64,000 nucleotides of DNA from Albifimbria verrucaria (Eukaryota > Ascomycota > Sordariomycetes > Hypocreales > Stachybotryaceae). Positions 14,813 through 26,429 of the stretch are shown here, one piece after another (within the stretch, counting starts at the first letter, position 1; the number at the start of each line of letters is the position of its first letter). The position numbers were made by a program, and so were the translations under genes. The stretch spans positions 620,001-684,000 of the forward strand of contig JAHREC010000049.1 in assembly GCA_020081605.1 (NCBI GenBank), written 5' to 3'. Under the pieces are notes generated by a model. That model made no database searches and was not told the origin of the DNA. It saw only the letters and a list, made by a program, of their open reading frames with translations.

Positions 14813-16678
14813 ATGGCTGCCACCAGCAACATGCACAACCTTACGACCCTCATCAAGAGGTACAGCACCTGAAGCTTCTCCTAAAAACGGCCCCGGACCA
14901 TGCTGACCCTTATCCCTCGCCAGGCTTGAAGCTGCGACCTCCCGCCTCGAGGATATCGCCAGTTCCACCGAGCTACCTAAGGATGCTGTCCCTGCCCTCA
15001 GCCAGACAGTAGTGCCAACACCTCCTCCTGCTGCCGCCTCTGCTCCTCCGCCCCCACCTCCGGCAGCCCCAGCAGCTCCCAAGCCGCCTCCCCAGGAGCC
15101 GCTTCCGGAATCCATCGAGGAGTTCGACGCCTTCCTGAACTCGACCGTCAACAAATATGTCCAGCTTAGCAAGGAGCTTGGTGGCGTCGTCGCCCAACAG
15201 GTGCGTTGATTCTGGCTGCTACTGCTGTTGCGATCCTCTACAGTTCCCCTAACCATGAGCCAGGCTGCCCAAGTCTTGAAGGGTTTCCAGGAGCAGCGGA
15301 GATTCCTGCTCATCTCAACCAAGGCCAAGAAGCCTGACCTTTCCGGAGCCAACATGGCAGTGTATCAAGACCTCCTGAAGCCCATCAACGAGGCTCTCAT
15401 GGCCGTCACAGAGCTGAAGGAGTCTAATCGTCCGGACCCCATGTACACCCACCTGAGCGCTGTCGCGGATGGCATCATGGTGCTTGCCTGGGTCACCGTC
15501 GACAACCGTCCTTACAAGCATGTCGAAGAATGCTTCAGCTCTGCCCAATTCTTCGGCAATAGAGTGCTCAAGGAATTCAAGGACAAGTAAGATCCCGCCG
15601 TTACTCCTGCTTCGCCGATTCCTCATCCCCAGCCAATGAGCTAACACTGCGCGCATAGGGATTCCAAACAGATCGAGTGGCTTCAGGCTTTCTACCAAAT
15701 CTTCCGTGACCTTTCCGATTACGTCAAGAACTACTTCAACAGCGGCGTCGCTTGGAACCCCAAGGGTGAACCCGCCCAGGACGTTGCGAAGAGCCTGGCT
15801 GCCTCGTCTAGCCAGTCTGCTGCCGCACCCACTCCCAGTGCCGGTGGCCCTCCTCCGCCCCCACCACCACCTCCCGGCCCTCCACCCGTCCTCGATATCA
15901 AGACCGAGTCGGCTGCTCCTGCCTCCACCCCTGCGGGAGGCTTTGGTGCTGTGTTCTCCGAGCTAAATAAGGGCGAGGCTGTCACTAAGGGCCTCCGTAA
16001 AGTGGACAAGTCTCAGATGACGCATAAGAACCCTTCGCTTCGCGCAGGAAGCACAGTACCGGACAGCGACGCATCTGGTCGTGCTAAGAGCCCCGCTCCG
16101 GGAAAGAAGCCCAAGCCTGAGAGCATGCGTGTCAAGAAGCCCTCCAAGAAGGAACTTGAGGGTAACAAGTGGACTATTGTAAGTAACACTCAAACAATAC
16201 TTGACTAGCGTGTATATGCTGATATCTTCTACAGGAAAACTTCGAGAAGGAGCCACAGCCCGTAGAGATCGAGGCTTCACTCACCCACTCAATCCTCATC
16301 AGCAGATGTAATAACACGATTGTCATCATCAAGGGCAAGGCCAACCAGGTCACTGTCGAAAACTCAACCCGCCTCTCCCTCGTCGTTGACACCCTCGTCT
16401 CCACCGTCGACGTCGTCAAGGCCGCCAACTTTGAGCTCCAAGTCAACGGTACCATTCCCACTGTCATGCTGGATCAAGTCGACAGTGCTTCCATCTATTT
16501 CAGTAAGGAGTCCGCCAGTGCCAAGGTCTTCTCCAGCAAGACCTCTGGCGTCAACCTGAACATCATCGCCGGCCCCGACGAGGACTACAAGGAACTGCCT
16601 TTGCCCTCGCAGATCTGCTCCTACTACGACGAAGGGAAGGGAGAGGTTGTCAACGAGATTGTGGCCCATGCCGGCTAG
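14813..16678 (+). CDS. SRV2: Adenylyl cyclase-associated protein (CAP/Srv2)
   Basis: 536 aa, in five exons: 14813-14859, 14924-15200, 15264-15586, 15659-16178 and 16235-16678. CAP binds adenylyl cyclase through its N-terminus and recycles cofilin-bound G-actin, linking cAMP signalling to the actin cytoskeleton. Residues 1-40 form the short oligomerising helix. A first proline-rich stretch is followed by the helical N-terminal domain (about 90-240), a second polyproline tract (encoded near 15849-15897; a likely profilin/SH3 site), a WH2-like basic segment (about 305-360), and the C-terminal beta-helix CARP domain (about 365-536). All splice junctions keep phase and no base is missing, which makes this a useful intact control against its broken neighbours. 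Confidence 0.95.
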
Positions 16679-17102
16679 AGAATGAGTCACTTAGATGTGT
16701 TGTATATAGATGTCGCAGCGTTGCATGTAAGACTAGGATAGCGGATGATGTGGGGATGATACAATCAATTCTACGCGGAAACCTTAGCTTGTTTATGTGG
16801 CCGTGATATATCCTATTATTTGGTGTTACTTGTACAGGATTATGCTAGGAATATGCATGCACCTTGCCAAGCAAGTTTTGGCGTTCCCATCGACCACATT
16901 TCATGACACTACGAAATCTTCACATGATTTGTATGTTCTAATATAAAACAAAATACGTATCTAACAAGGGACAGATGCTACATTCCTCATTGTAACGGCC
17001 GAGATCCTTCCCTTTACGCCTGCAATATGCATACCGCTTTGATAACAGTACCAGCTGGGCGCAACTGTGCGCACTGGTGTTTGTGACAATGACGCTTCTC
17101 GT
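16679..17102. other. Intergenic gap between convergent genes
   Basis: 424 bp between the stops of the cyclase-associated protein gene (+) and the carnitine acetyltransferase gene (-). AT-rich 3'-untranslated-like sequence; no gene seen. Confidence 0.5.
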
Positions 17103-19061
17103 TTACAGTTTAGCCTTGGGAGGCTCAATGGTGGGCAGCAGGAGGTCGCGCATTTCGCCGGCAGCCTCGTTTAGGTAGTAGCTCATACGATCGCTACCAA
17201 GACCCTTAGACACGATATTGAAGTTGAGGCTAGACGGGAGGTTAGCAATGAATAGGAAATAAATGAAGTGTCCTTAGGATAAGGAATGATCTTACCTGTT
17301 CTCATTGATCATGTAGGCGATACCGAAGCCCTGGTCAATGACCTGGCTCCAGCCGTAGCCGTTGAAGTACTCAGAGCTCAGCTGCGAAGTAGATAGGTAC
17401 CAAGAAGATGAATAGGCGTAAGCAGGATCCTGGTAAATTGCAGGTACATCCTGACCAGGCTCAAGAAGCTTCTTCAGGCCAAACAGGTGTCTGTCAACAC
17501 CCTTGCCATCAGAGGCAGCAGAGATGTATTCGAGGTGAGCGTTAACGGCCTTGCGGAAGAGATCAACCCGAGCATTGTCATCCACCGAAGAGTCGGCCAT
17601 TGATTTGCACCATGCCACAGATTCATCAGAGACTGTGCGGCAGGTTTCAGTGCGACCCTGCTGGAAGCGGCGAGTCGCGGCGGACTCGTAGGTAGGGCGG
17701 TTCTTGCCGTACATCTTGAAGTAGGCGAGCTGGATGATCATTTGCACGTAGGCATCTGGCGAGCACTTGAACTTCTTGATGAGGCCCTTGCCGTAGCCCT
17801 GATAGGCCTGAACAGCAAGCTGATGCTTGCCAATGACCTCCTGGAAGTCCTTGGTTGCCCGGTCGATTTCAGCTTGGACGGGTGGGGTGATGTCGAACTG
17901 GAGAAGCTGAGGCTCAGGAAGATCAGAGCGGATGGAGGGGTTGGAGAAGTCGAGTTTGTTGCCAAAAATGAGCTCGTTGATGTAGTCGTTCAGACGGTGA
18001 GTCAGGGTACCGTCCATCATCGAGTGCTCACCCATGAAACCAGAGGTGCCATTATCGTTGACAATGAACTGCAGAGGTTTGTCGTACCAACGGTTAGCAC
18101 CATCACCGTGCCAATACTGGTGAGCTCGCTCCTCAAGAGTAACAGGAGAGGCATCATCCAAGCAGACGACGAAGGACGCAGACTCGATGGCCTCGAGGGT
18201 AGCCTTGTTCTTGGGGCTTGCCTGGAGCAGGATGTCACGGGCGTCGGCCCAAACGTCGCGGTTCTCGGACGTCAGCGCACCAACAGCAGGGACACGCTGG
18301 GCGACACGGTAGACGTTGGCGAACTGCTGCTCAAGCTCAGAGGTATTGAGCTGCTTGCCATTAACGTGGTGGTTGATCTTGAAGAACTGGTTCTTGCGGA
18401 TAGCAATGATGTGCTGGTTCTCTTCGGCGGAGAACTTGATGGGGTAGTCGGCGGGACGAGCAGCGACACGGCTGGCATTAAACATCCACTTGTAGCTGTC
18501 CATACAGATGGGTAGCTTCTTCATGTACTCGGGCTCAAGCTCCGCAGAGTCAACCAGCTTCTTGAACTCAAGAACAGAAGTAGTGATGGCAGCGGCGCGC
18601 TTGACCGGGTCGCGCCGTCTACGGTCATCGCGGTGAGAGTAGAAGTAGCTGACGTAGGGAACGACGGGGTCGCGGTAGGACAGATAGGCGGCGTCATTCC
18701 ACCACTCGTAGATCCAGTTCTTGTGCTTGGGGTCTTCGCGACGCTGGATGAGCTTCTCCTGGAGCTTAGATCCGGCGCCACCGGGCTTGATGAATTCCTC
18801 GACGGCGGCCTTGCTCTTCTCGTACTCGGCGGCGGACAGCAGTGGGTGAAGGGACTTGAGGTAGCGCTTCGCCGTCTCCTCTAGCGTGGGCACAGGCAAT
18901 CGGGGCAAGGAGTCCTGGAACCTCAGCATCGCGCCCTTGGACTTGTCCTCGGCATAGCCTGCAGGGAACGCAGGTCAGTACAACGTTGATCAAGGCAGCA
19001 AGGCAGGGAGTTCGTTCTTACCGGGTGGCAGAGAGCTGGAGTTGCGCTTGGCCGGTGCCAT
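17103..19061 (-). CDS. Carnitine O-acetyltransferase, peroxisomal-type (C-terminal AKL)
   Basis: 609 aa, in exons 19061-19022, 18958-17296 and 17229-17103. It transfers acetyl groups between CoA and carnitine so that acetyl units made in peroxisomes or mitochondria can be moved, which is needed for growth on acetate and fatty acids. The choline/carnitine acyltransferase fold is complete. The catalytic histidine lies in GEHSMMDG (about residue 322), and the DGKG and STSQ motifs are present. The protein ends in AKL, a canonical PTS1 peroxisomal signal encoded by the small last exon. It best fits the AcuJ-like peroxisomal/mitochondrial class, not the cytosolic FacC class. No frame errors occur over 1830 nt. 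A five-codon upstream ORF (19093-19110) lies in the leader. CCGAGG sites occur in the promoter. Confidence 0.92.
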
Positions 19062-20539
19062 GGCTAGGATCTACCTCGGAAGAAGATCAAGGTCAGCAAC
19101 GACAGCACATTTGAAAAGGGCTCGAAGACGCAGGAAAGGGAGAGGGAGCTAAAGGTTACGAACAGTGGGTGATCTGATATGTCTAAGGCCGGTTCGCAGT
19201 CCAACAGAACGGAGGGAGGTCAACGTCAACATGGCCAATTGGCTGTTGTGGACACGCGACAATTGAAGGAAGAGAGGATGGCAGGTAGGAGGAGGAAGGG
19301 AAAAAGAGAAGAGAAGAGAAGAGGAAGAGAGGAGCGGATCGCCGAGGCAGTCAGGCGCGACAATTATTCAAGGAATAGTTGGCCGAGTTAGTAGTGGCCC
19401 TAGGGTCGGCTTGGTGGTGGGTGGATTGCAGGTAAGAAAGATACCTAGGCAGGTATGACGGCCAAGGGTCCTCTCCGGGTTTGATGCGTGCTTGATCAAG
19501 TATAGCTCCGGGACAAAACTCGGCCAGTGGAACGGGTTAGCGCGTGCTGTGCGGTGCGTAGACTACCGTTGACGATGCTGGTGGTGGTGGTGGAGAGAGG
19601 GATTAGAGAAGCCAATCTCACATGCTCAGGCTGCGTTGCTGCGCGCACTTGCACTGTCCTTCCTGGCGGGTGGTACTTGCCCTTTGGTGGTGCGTCCGGC
19701 AACCCGAGACGTCATGGCGCGCTCCGCCAGCCCGAGCCGCCTATAACGCGTTGCTATTGGCCCAGACCCAGCGGCTTTGCCGTCGTCGGCTTCCCCAAGC
19801 CGAGGTAAATACTCGTAAGGGCATGGTGGGATCCGCTACCCCATGGGCCAGGCCGAGCTTTCTCCTCTACTCCACCATTTGGCTTCCCTTTGTTCGACGC
19901 CTCGAGTTCCAGAATAACCCACTCGTGCTACCGCCCCTGCACATCTGCGACCGGCTGCCCATGCCCACTGTTAGTCTACATGCTAACATCTCACATGATG
20001 AATTGGACACGACGCCAATGCTGCTTTGCACATCGGAGGAGCTGACATCACGCCTCACGCATCACACGTCGACCAACTTACCCATGACGACCCTTCTTAG
20101 ACCTCATTACTTTACCCATACACAGGGACAACATACATACTGCCTACGTAACCAGGAAACAAGGAGCGAGTCATCCTAGTTGGCCATGGCTTCAACCTTC
20201 GGTATTGGATCTCACGATACTCTTATATTGATACATATAGCTACTATGTCAATACCCCATGCAAAACAGATTCAAACGTCGAGGACCGCCGGAATCACAA
20301 GACGCCATGTCTTCATCCCGGGACCCGTCTTGTTCGCGTACAAACAGCGGTTCGCTGCTGATCCCCGAGCCGGATACTTCAAGCACCGACTCTCCTTAAC
20401 ATCCACTCCCCCAAGGTTCTCCTCGAAAATTCAATACACGTACCTTACCGAGACGCCCTGCCTTTACACAAATTATTCCTGGCCTCTACTGCTCTGCTCT
20501 TTCATCGTTGACCCTTCCCCGCCTCTCATACGAACCCCT
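19062..20539. other. Intergenic region: carnitine acetyltransferase promoter and SWI3 3' flank
   Basis: About 1.48 kb between the start of the carnitine acetyltransferase gene and the stop of SWI3, both on the minus strand. A purine-rich GGAAGAGAA tract lies near 19265-19340. Three CCTCGG/CCGAGG hexamers occur (19074-19079, 19342-19347 and 19800-19805). Plus-strand open frames at 19527-20179 lack domains and coding bias, so they are not called. Confidence 0.5.
19074..19805. promoter_or_regulatory. Three CCTCGG/CCGAGG elements upstream of carnitine acetyltransferase
   Basis: The hexamer recognised by the fatty-acid regulators FarA/FarB (CCTCGG or its complement) occurs at 19074-19079, 19342-19347 and 19800-19805, within 750 bp upstream of the start codon. 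In Aspergillus these sites mark beta-oxidation and acetyl-carnitine shuttle genes. About 0.4 would be expected by chance in this length with even base composition, so the enrichment is modest and function is inferred. Confidence 0.4.
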
Positions 20540-22553
20540 CTAGGCCTCGTAGCTCTTGATTTGCCCTGTGCTGCTCGGTGGCTGTACCGACTGCGCGTCA
20601 ACAACGGGTTGGAAGCTCAGTCTCTCACCATCGGTGAGTGCATCTTGTGCCATTCGTACGCCTTGTTCACCGCCCGCAGCAGCGGCTGCCTTCAGGTTGT
20701 CCTGCACGTCGCGCACACGCCGTCGGAAGGCTAGTCGGTCGAGGAACAGCTGCTGTCGGCCTCGCTCCAGCTCCCGGCGCTCTTCACGTAGAATTGCCTC
20801 CATCTCATTAAAGTACTTGAGCTTCAACTCCAGCTTCTGTAAAGTTACGTTGGATGCCGCCGAGACCAGTCGCGTCATTTCTCGCTCCTCGTGAGACGCG
20901 AAACCAGCAGCTCGGGCACCAATTGACGCTAGGGGAATAGACGCCAGGGTCGTCGTCTTAGTTGTGGTAGTTGTGGTGGTGGTCGTTGTGGTTTCTTGTC
21001 GAACATCGACATCCATCGAGTCGTCCTTACTCTTCTCCTTGCCGTTGGTCTGCACTTCCTCGCTGGCATTTCCACCTTCCAACTGCTTTCGGAGGTTTCG
21101 CTTCAGTTCTGCTGCCGACTTGTTGGCTGCCGCTGCAGTGCTGGCGGGGTCTGCTAGGCTGGCTAGGAAGCCGACGACTGACATAACGGGGTTGTCTACT
21201 TGGCTGAATGGAAGATGCCCTTGCTGAGCGCCGAGCATGGACAGTCCGGTTGGCGCATTGAGCGAAGCCTCCGAATCCAAGTACTTCTCTTCGATATCCA
21301 GCTGCAGGAACTGTAGTACGCACTCTTCGCGAGTTCTCGTTCCCACGTGGTCTGCAATTTCGCCCCAGTCATCATCGAATCTTTCGAGTCCTTCCAACAG
21401 ACGCAAGATCTCGGCATCTGTCCAGGGAGCATCACGGTCCACCACCGAGGTGTAAGTGAGGTTCTCCGTCTTCGAGTACATGCTAGAATTGTGATTGGCA
21501 GGCAGTCGACCCTCGGTAAAGCAGCTGGGGCACAAATCGTATTTGGCCTTGGATGCTGGATCTGTTTGCGCGCTATGATAGTAAATGCGCGTACAATCGT
21601 TGCCGCACTGATGGCAATTGACCTTGACAGTAGCAGCCTTAGCACCGTCCTCACCTGCCGACACGCCGTTGGTGGTTGGTGTCTCGCCGTTGGTTTTGTT
21701 CTCTGTCTTGTTGATAAGGGTTCCCTTGGCATTAGCCTCGTAGATGTTTCGTCCTATCTCCAAGTTTAGGTCACTTTTGCCGGCCGGTGTAGCGGTTGCC
21801 TTGGCATCAGTGTCATGGTTCTTCTTTCCCTCCAAGACAATGGGGTCCGCAGATGGTTGCCATGGCTGCAATCCACGAGGCGTATCGCAGATAATCTTGA
21901 AGTGGCCAGTGAAAGGGGGCCGACATGCGATGGGCGCTGTTCCGCATCGACCTGAAGATCGTGTTAGTATCCTAGATATGCTAGCTCGCACTCGGTTTTG
22001 TGCCGCCTACCTGATAGTTGATCAAGCCCCACTGCTCGAGGAACGCGTGTACTCGCATGATGGCGCACACATCACCTGCCAGGTTACGGCGACAAGCAGT
22101 CACGGTCAGGTACTCAACAGGATTCAGACGGTAGGTGTTGATCATGAAGTCGCGGTAATCCTTGTAGACGGCGGGTGTCTTGCTTCTGTTTCGGTTGTTG
22201 AAGAACTCGGCCATGGCTTTTCGCTCGATGTCATGAATTGAGCCCATGTCAAACCACGTGGAATAACTCGGCAAGACAATAGCGTGGGTCTGAGTGATCA
22301 GATGTTCGCGAGCTGCAGACTCGACAGTCTCCTTCGACTTGGTGTCCTGTCCGTCAGCGGGTGCGCCACCTTCGTTTGCGCTACCGCCTTCCTTCGACTC
22401 TCCAGGAGCATCGCCCATATCCTCATCGCCGCGTAGCGTTGTTTCAGCGGGCGGACCATCGGGAGCGTCAAGGGGATCGTCTGTCCCGGCCCCAGGAGCA
22501 GGAGTCGTGCTATCTTGCTTAATGCTCACATCGTTACCCTGGCCTTCGGACAT
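20540..22553 (-). CDS. SWI/SNF or RSC chromatin-remodelling subunit (SWI3/RSC8-like)
   Basis: About 651 aa from the ATG at 22553, in exons 22553-22011 and 21951-20540. It is a core scaffold subunit of SWI/SNF-type nucleosome remodellers in the nucleus. Domains: SWIRM (about residues 84-180; [17 protein letters not shown] and WGLINYQ near its end), a ZZ-type zinc finger (CHQCGNDC then CPSCF, about 290-325), a SANT/Myb domain ([15 protein letters not shown], about 355-400), a threonine-rich tract, and a C-terminal leucine-zipper-like coiled coil (about 545-605) used for dimerisation. One base is missing in a C run near 21920. An upstream Met-containing segment (to 22741) may be an additional N-terminal exon, but it has an in-frame stop and no credible splice, so it is left out. 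Confidence 0.92.
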
Positions 22554-23243
22554 TTGCACATCTAGGACCACGCGGTGCTTAGCCGGAACGTCATAAACCA
22601 TTGACACTGTTAACAAAATGGCTTACCTTCGCCATCACCCAAAGGCGCGCCACTATCGGGTTGCAGCGGGGCTGCGCCAGCAAAGGATTGCTGTTGGGTG
22701 ACGCCCCGTTACCAGGAGTCGTAGCTAGTTGAGCCCTCCATCTTACAGCGACGCGGCCTGGACTCCCAGGGGATCTTATTAAACAGCTTGAGGGCGAAAG
22801 CAAGGGAAGTCGTTCGTCGCGCGGTGGCTCAGGTCAATCAATGCGGGCGCAATGAAATATCCGACCCGAATCGTGATGCGATCGCTGCAATCGGAAGCAG
22901 TTTTAGCCGCAATGTGGATGTTTCGTTGGCGTTGATGGGTCGCGTTTTGGAGAAATTTCGGCGCGACAAGCAGTTGAGGAGCCAGCGCAGTTCCACAGGG
23001 AAAGTAGCTACATGCATTACCTAAGCCACGTTCAGCTCAGACTTGGTCACCTGACATCAAGATCGCCTACCCTGTAGTACGGACCTGCGGAAGACGCACG
23101 TGATTGATGATCCAAGCGATGACGGCGGCCCTCCATCAACTGCCTCGGGCCGCTTCAAGCCGGTTCCCAGACTCATCTCGAGGAGGCGGGTCTTTCGCAA
23201 TTGCTCTCAGTTGCTGTCCGTGAGAACCACAACAGCAATCAAA
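22554..23243. other. Divergent promoter region, SWI3 / ETF alpha
   Basis: About 690 bp between start codons. The part nearest SWI3 (22554-22741) may encode additional N-terminal residues of that protein. A CCTCGG hexamer lies at 23143-23148, about 100 bp upstream of the ETF alpha start. No RNA gene seen. Confidence 0.45.
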
Positions 23244-24353
23244 ATGTTTCGAACCGTGAGGCGTGTCGTGGCTGAACGTGCCAATGGACTGATTAATCAG
23301 GCGCCGACTCTGGCCCTACGCGCATACACCCGACAGCGGCTGTTGTCAACCCTGGCTGTGTTGGAGCAGAAGGATGGCCAATTGAACCATGGATCGTTGA
23401 GCGCCTTCACGGCCGCAAAGAAGCTCGGAGGATCTGTGCATGGCTTCATTGCTGGTGCCAATATCCAGACCGCCGCTGAGCAGGCTGCCAAGATTGACGG
23501 CGTAGAGAAGATCATCACTGTTGATAACGCAGCATATGAGAAGGTCCGTCCCCGAAGTTTGGGAAGTGCGGTATAATACTAGAAGCTTACGTCAATTTTC
23601 ATTTAGGGACTTCCTGAAAACTACGCACCTTTGCTGGTCGAGAACATTAAGAAGGGTGGCTATACACATGTAATTGTGGGACACACTGCCTTTGGCAAAA
23701 ATCTCCTGCCCAGAGTTGCTGCACTCTTGGACGCGCAGCAGATTTCTGACATTACCTCGATCGAGAACGAGAACACTTTCGTCCGCCCCATCTATGCCGG
23801 TAACGCCATTGCCACTGTCGAGTCCTCCGATCCCATCAAGTTCATCACTATCCGAGGCACTGCCTTTGCTGCTGCCACTCCTGAGAACGGTTCCGCCACC
23901 ATCGAGCAAGGTGCTGACCCCAAGGCCGAGTCTTCCACTGAATGGGTATCGGAAGACCTCGCCAAGTCCGATCGCCCCGATCTTGCTACTGCCGGCAAGG
24001 TTGTCTCGGGTGGCCGTGGCCTCAAGTCCAAGGAGGAGTTCGACAAGGTCATGACCCCACTGGCCGATGCTCTCGATGCTGCAATTGGTGCCTCGCGTGC
24101 GGCCGTCGATAGTGGTTATGCCGACAACAGCCTGCAGGTTGGACAGACTGGCAAGGTTGTGGCGCCTCAGCTGTATATGGCTGTAGGAATCTCTGGTGCC
24201 ATCCAGCATTTGGCTGGTATGAAGGATAGCAAGGTCATTGCTGCCATCAATAAGGATGCGGATGCACCTATTTTCCAGGTAGCCGACGTCGGCCTTGTTG
24301 GAGATCTCTTCGAGAAGGTGCCCGAGTTTACAGAGAAGGTCAAGAGCTCGTAG
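23244..24353 (+). CDS. ETFA: Electron transfer flavoprotein subunit alpha, mitochondrial
   Basis: 348 aa, in exons 23244-23543 and 23607-24353. It is the FAD-binding subunit of the ETF heterodimer in the mitochondrial matrix, passing electrons from acyl-CoA and other dehydrogenases to ETF-ubiquinone oxidoreductase. The N-terminus (about 35 residues) is rich in Arg and free of acidic residues, as expected for an import presequence. The C-terminal FAD-binding domain carries the diagnostic [12 protein letters not shown] and ISGAIQH motifs (about 275-300), followed by the DADAPIF motif. The frame is intact. The gene converges on the Arh1-like reductase gene with only 64 bp between stop codons. 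Confidence 0.96.
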
Positions 24354-24417
24354 AAATGAGATACCATGTATAAATCTATTCGTACAAAAACCGCCTAGTT
24401 TATTGTCCCACATGCTA

Positions 24418-26091
24418 CTATCCCACTACAGCCAACATGTCCTTGACATTGACAAATTTCTCACGTTCCTTACCGGAACTTTGGCCACGCCCCTCTCGGC
24501 CTGGTCTATTTTATGCCATTGCTCCCATGTCACAGCCTTGGTTGATGTGTCGCCTAGTTCCTGCTTCACGCCGTCCCATCCGCTAGCTGGATGGCCCTTC
24601 TCAGCCTCAAGGAACGGCGCTCCTGCCAACCAGTCTTCCACGATGGCATCTCCAGTTGCGAAGGCGTCCTCCATTGTCGATGCGATAACCCCGGTTGGCC
24701 CACGCTTGACCCATCCAGCACAGTAGAAACCGGGGACTTGTTGAGTAACGACATGATTAGCACTGTCATGTGAGACGAGACGGGTTACACGGCCCAAACC
24801 GTCGTTGTCCACAATGCCCCGTCTTTCATCGAATTGAAGACCAGCCTCAGAGAAACCTGCCAGTGCCACAGATTTGTAGCCTACCGAGCGGAAGACAATA
24901 TCCGAAGGTAGGACTGATGTTTCGCCAGTTCCAGTGACCCCTGACTTCGGATCGAATGGATTGACGAGCTTAGTGACTTCAAATATAGTGCTTGCGACGC
25001 GTTCTGGATGGTTCTCATGGCCGACAAAGTGTTTTGGTGATAGACAGCTGTCTAAAGACCAGGATTTCGGCGCATCCCCAGGAGCTGCCGATGTGCCTTT
25101 CAGGACAACTTCCATGAGGCGTCTTGATACTCGAGGCAGACTCTTAATGTCGTCGGGTATCAGTGAGCGGTCAACTGGGTGAAATGCTACGCCTGGTAAC
25201 TTCATCAATTCGCGGACTTCCTTGATGGTAAATGACGCCTGCCAAACATGTGAGCTTAGTGTGCATACAGAGGACAAAGGTAAAGCACTCACCTGCATTG
25301 GTCCTCTTCTACCAACAACGTGCACTCTCTTGACTCGGCTTCTCGCTAGTTCAGCAATCGCGTGTTCGGTGATATCTGTCTTCCTCAGGACATCTACATC
25401 TTCCAAGAGCATTCTCGCAACATCAAGCGCAACATTACCCTGCCCAATGACAACAGCTTCTTCAGCATTCGCCAAGTCTGGCATCAGGTTTGCGCAGCCG
25501 GGCAGTCCATTGTACCAGCCGACAAACTCACGCGCCGAATGTATACCGCTCAAATCCAACTCGCCAGGGATTCCAAGCTTTTTGTCTTCAGAAGCACCGT
25601 ACGCTAATAAGACGGAGTCGTAGTTGCGGGTCAGAGACGTCAGATCAACCGAACATTGGTCTGCGTTATCTGCAGGCTTCCCAACGGACACATTCCCTAC
25701 GAACGTGAAGTTGGGAGACGCGGCCACCTCTTCAAATTTATCCCTACAGTTCTATTGAAATTGTCAATTAAGCTACCGACGACTTGAATTGGGGTACTGC
25801 GATTCATCGCACCTTTACTTCCGGATGATCCGGTGCAACACCATAGCGAACCAGTCCGAATGGAACAGGAAGGGCCTCATACATGTCAATCCGACATTGA
25901 GGTATCTTGGTCATAACCCGATAGGCCGTGTAAAATCCGGCCGGGCCGGAGCCAACTATGGCCAGACGGAAGGGGGCATCTGGGGACCGTCCATATCTTT
26001 GCGCAATGGAAGAAAACGCCTTTACTAGCCTGTATCCGGGCGCTTGAGCACGAATGCCCCAAAGGGGTAGAGATGCACGCCTCAAGAACAT
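24418..26091 (-). CDS. ARH1: NADPH:adrenodoxin (ferredoxin) oxidoreductase, mitochondrial, Arh1-like
   Basis: 519 aa, in exons 26091-25813, 25751-25293 and 25238-24418. It is an FAD enzyme that transfers electrons from NADPH to mitochondrial ferredoxin for Fe-S cluster assembly and haem A synthesis. Residues 1-35 look like a mitochondrial presequence. An FAD-binding GxGxxG (GSGPAGFYTAY, about residue 47) is followed by the family-typical VPFGLVRYGVAPDHPEVK. The NADP-binding GQGNVALDVAR lies near residue 200. The C-terminal second FAD site is GWVKRGPTGVI. A single A is missing in the AAA run near 24482; restoring it replaces an out-of-frame tail with one ending at the TAG at 24418-24420. Confidence 0.94.
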
Positions 26092-26429
26092 CCTGAGGTC
26101 TGATGCACGGCAGAAATCATGGCGCGCGGTGAAAAATGGAGCTCGAATGTGAATCAGGGCCGAGGACCATGGCTCGGAGTCGGAGGAGCATCGGTCGCTC
26201 GAACGCCGAGCTGTTGCCGTGGCAACCGGGCAACGTCACACCAAAGCCCACTGTCAGCCCAACACCCAAAGACATGGTCATTCCATGTTGACTTTTCGCG
26301 ACCAGCGCTGCGCTTCCCCACACCATCCCCTCATTCCAAGCAGACCATCCAGGCGATTGTTGAAGCCCATTGATTGTAAGACAATCGCCACCGGCCCATT
26401 GTTGAGGACGAACAGCTGGATCGTCAGCC
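26092..26429. other. Divergent promoter region, Arh1 / membrane protein
   Basis: 338 bp between the start codons of the Arh1-like gene (-) and the four-helix membrane protein gene (+). No recognisable motif stands out. Confidence 0.45.

Noticed and set aside
19527..20179. Plus-strand open frames up to 185 codons between carnitine acetyltransferase and SWI3
   Set aside because: No domain, no codon bias and an irregular composition; better explained as promoter sequence.
22554..22741. N-terminal exon of SWI3 starting at 22741
   Set aside because: The frame contains an in-frame TAA, and the only donor/acceptor pair before the next frame would leave a 20-nt intron, which is too short.
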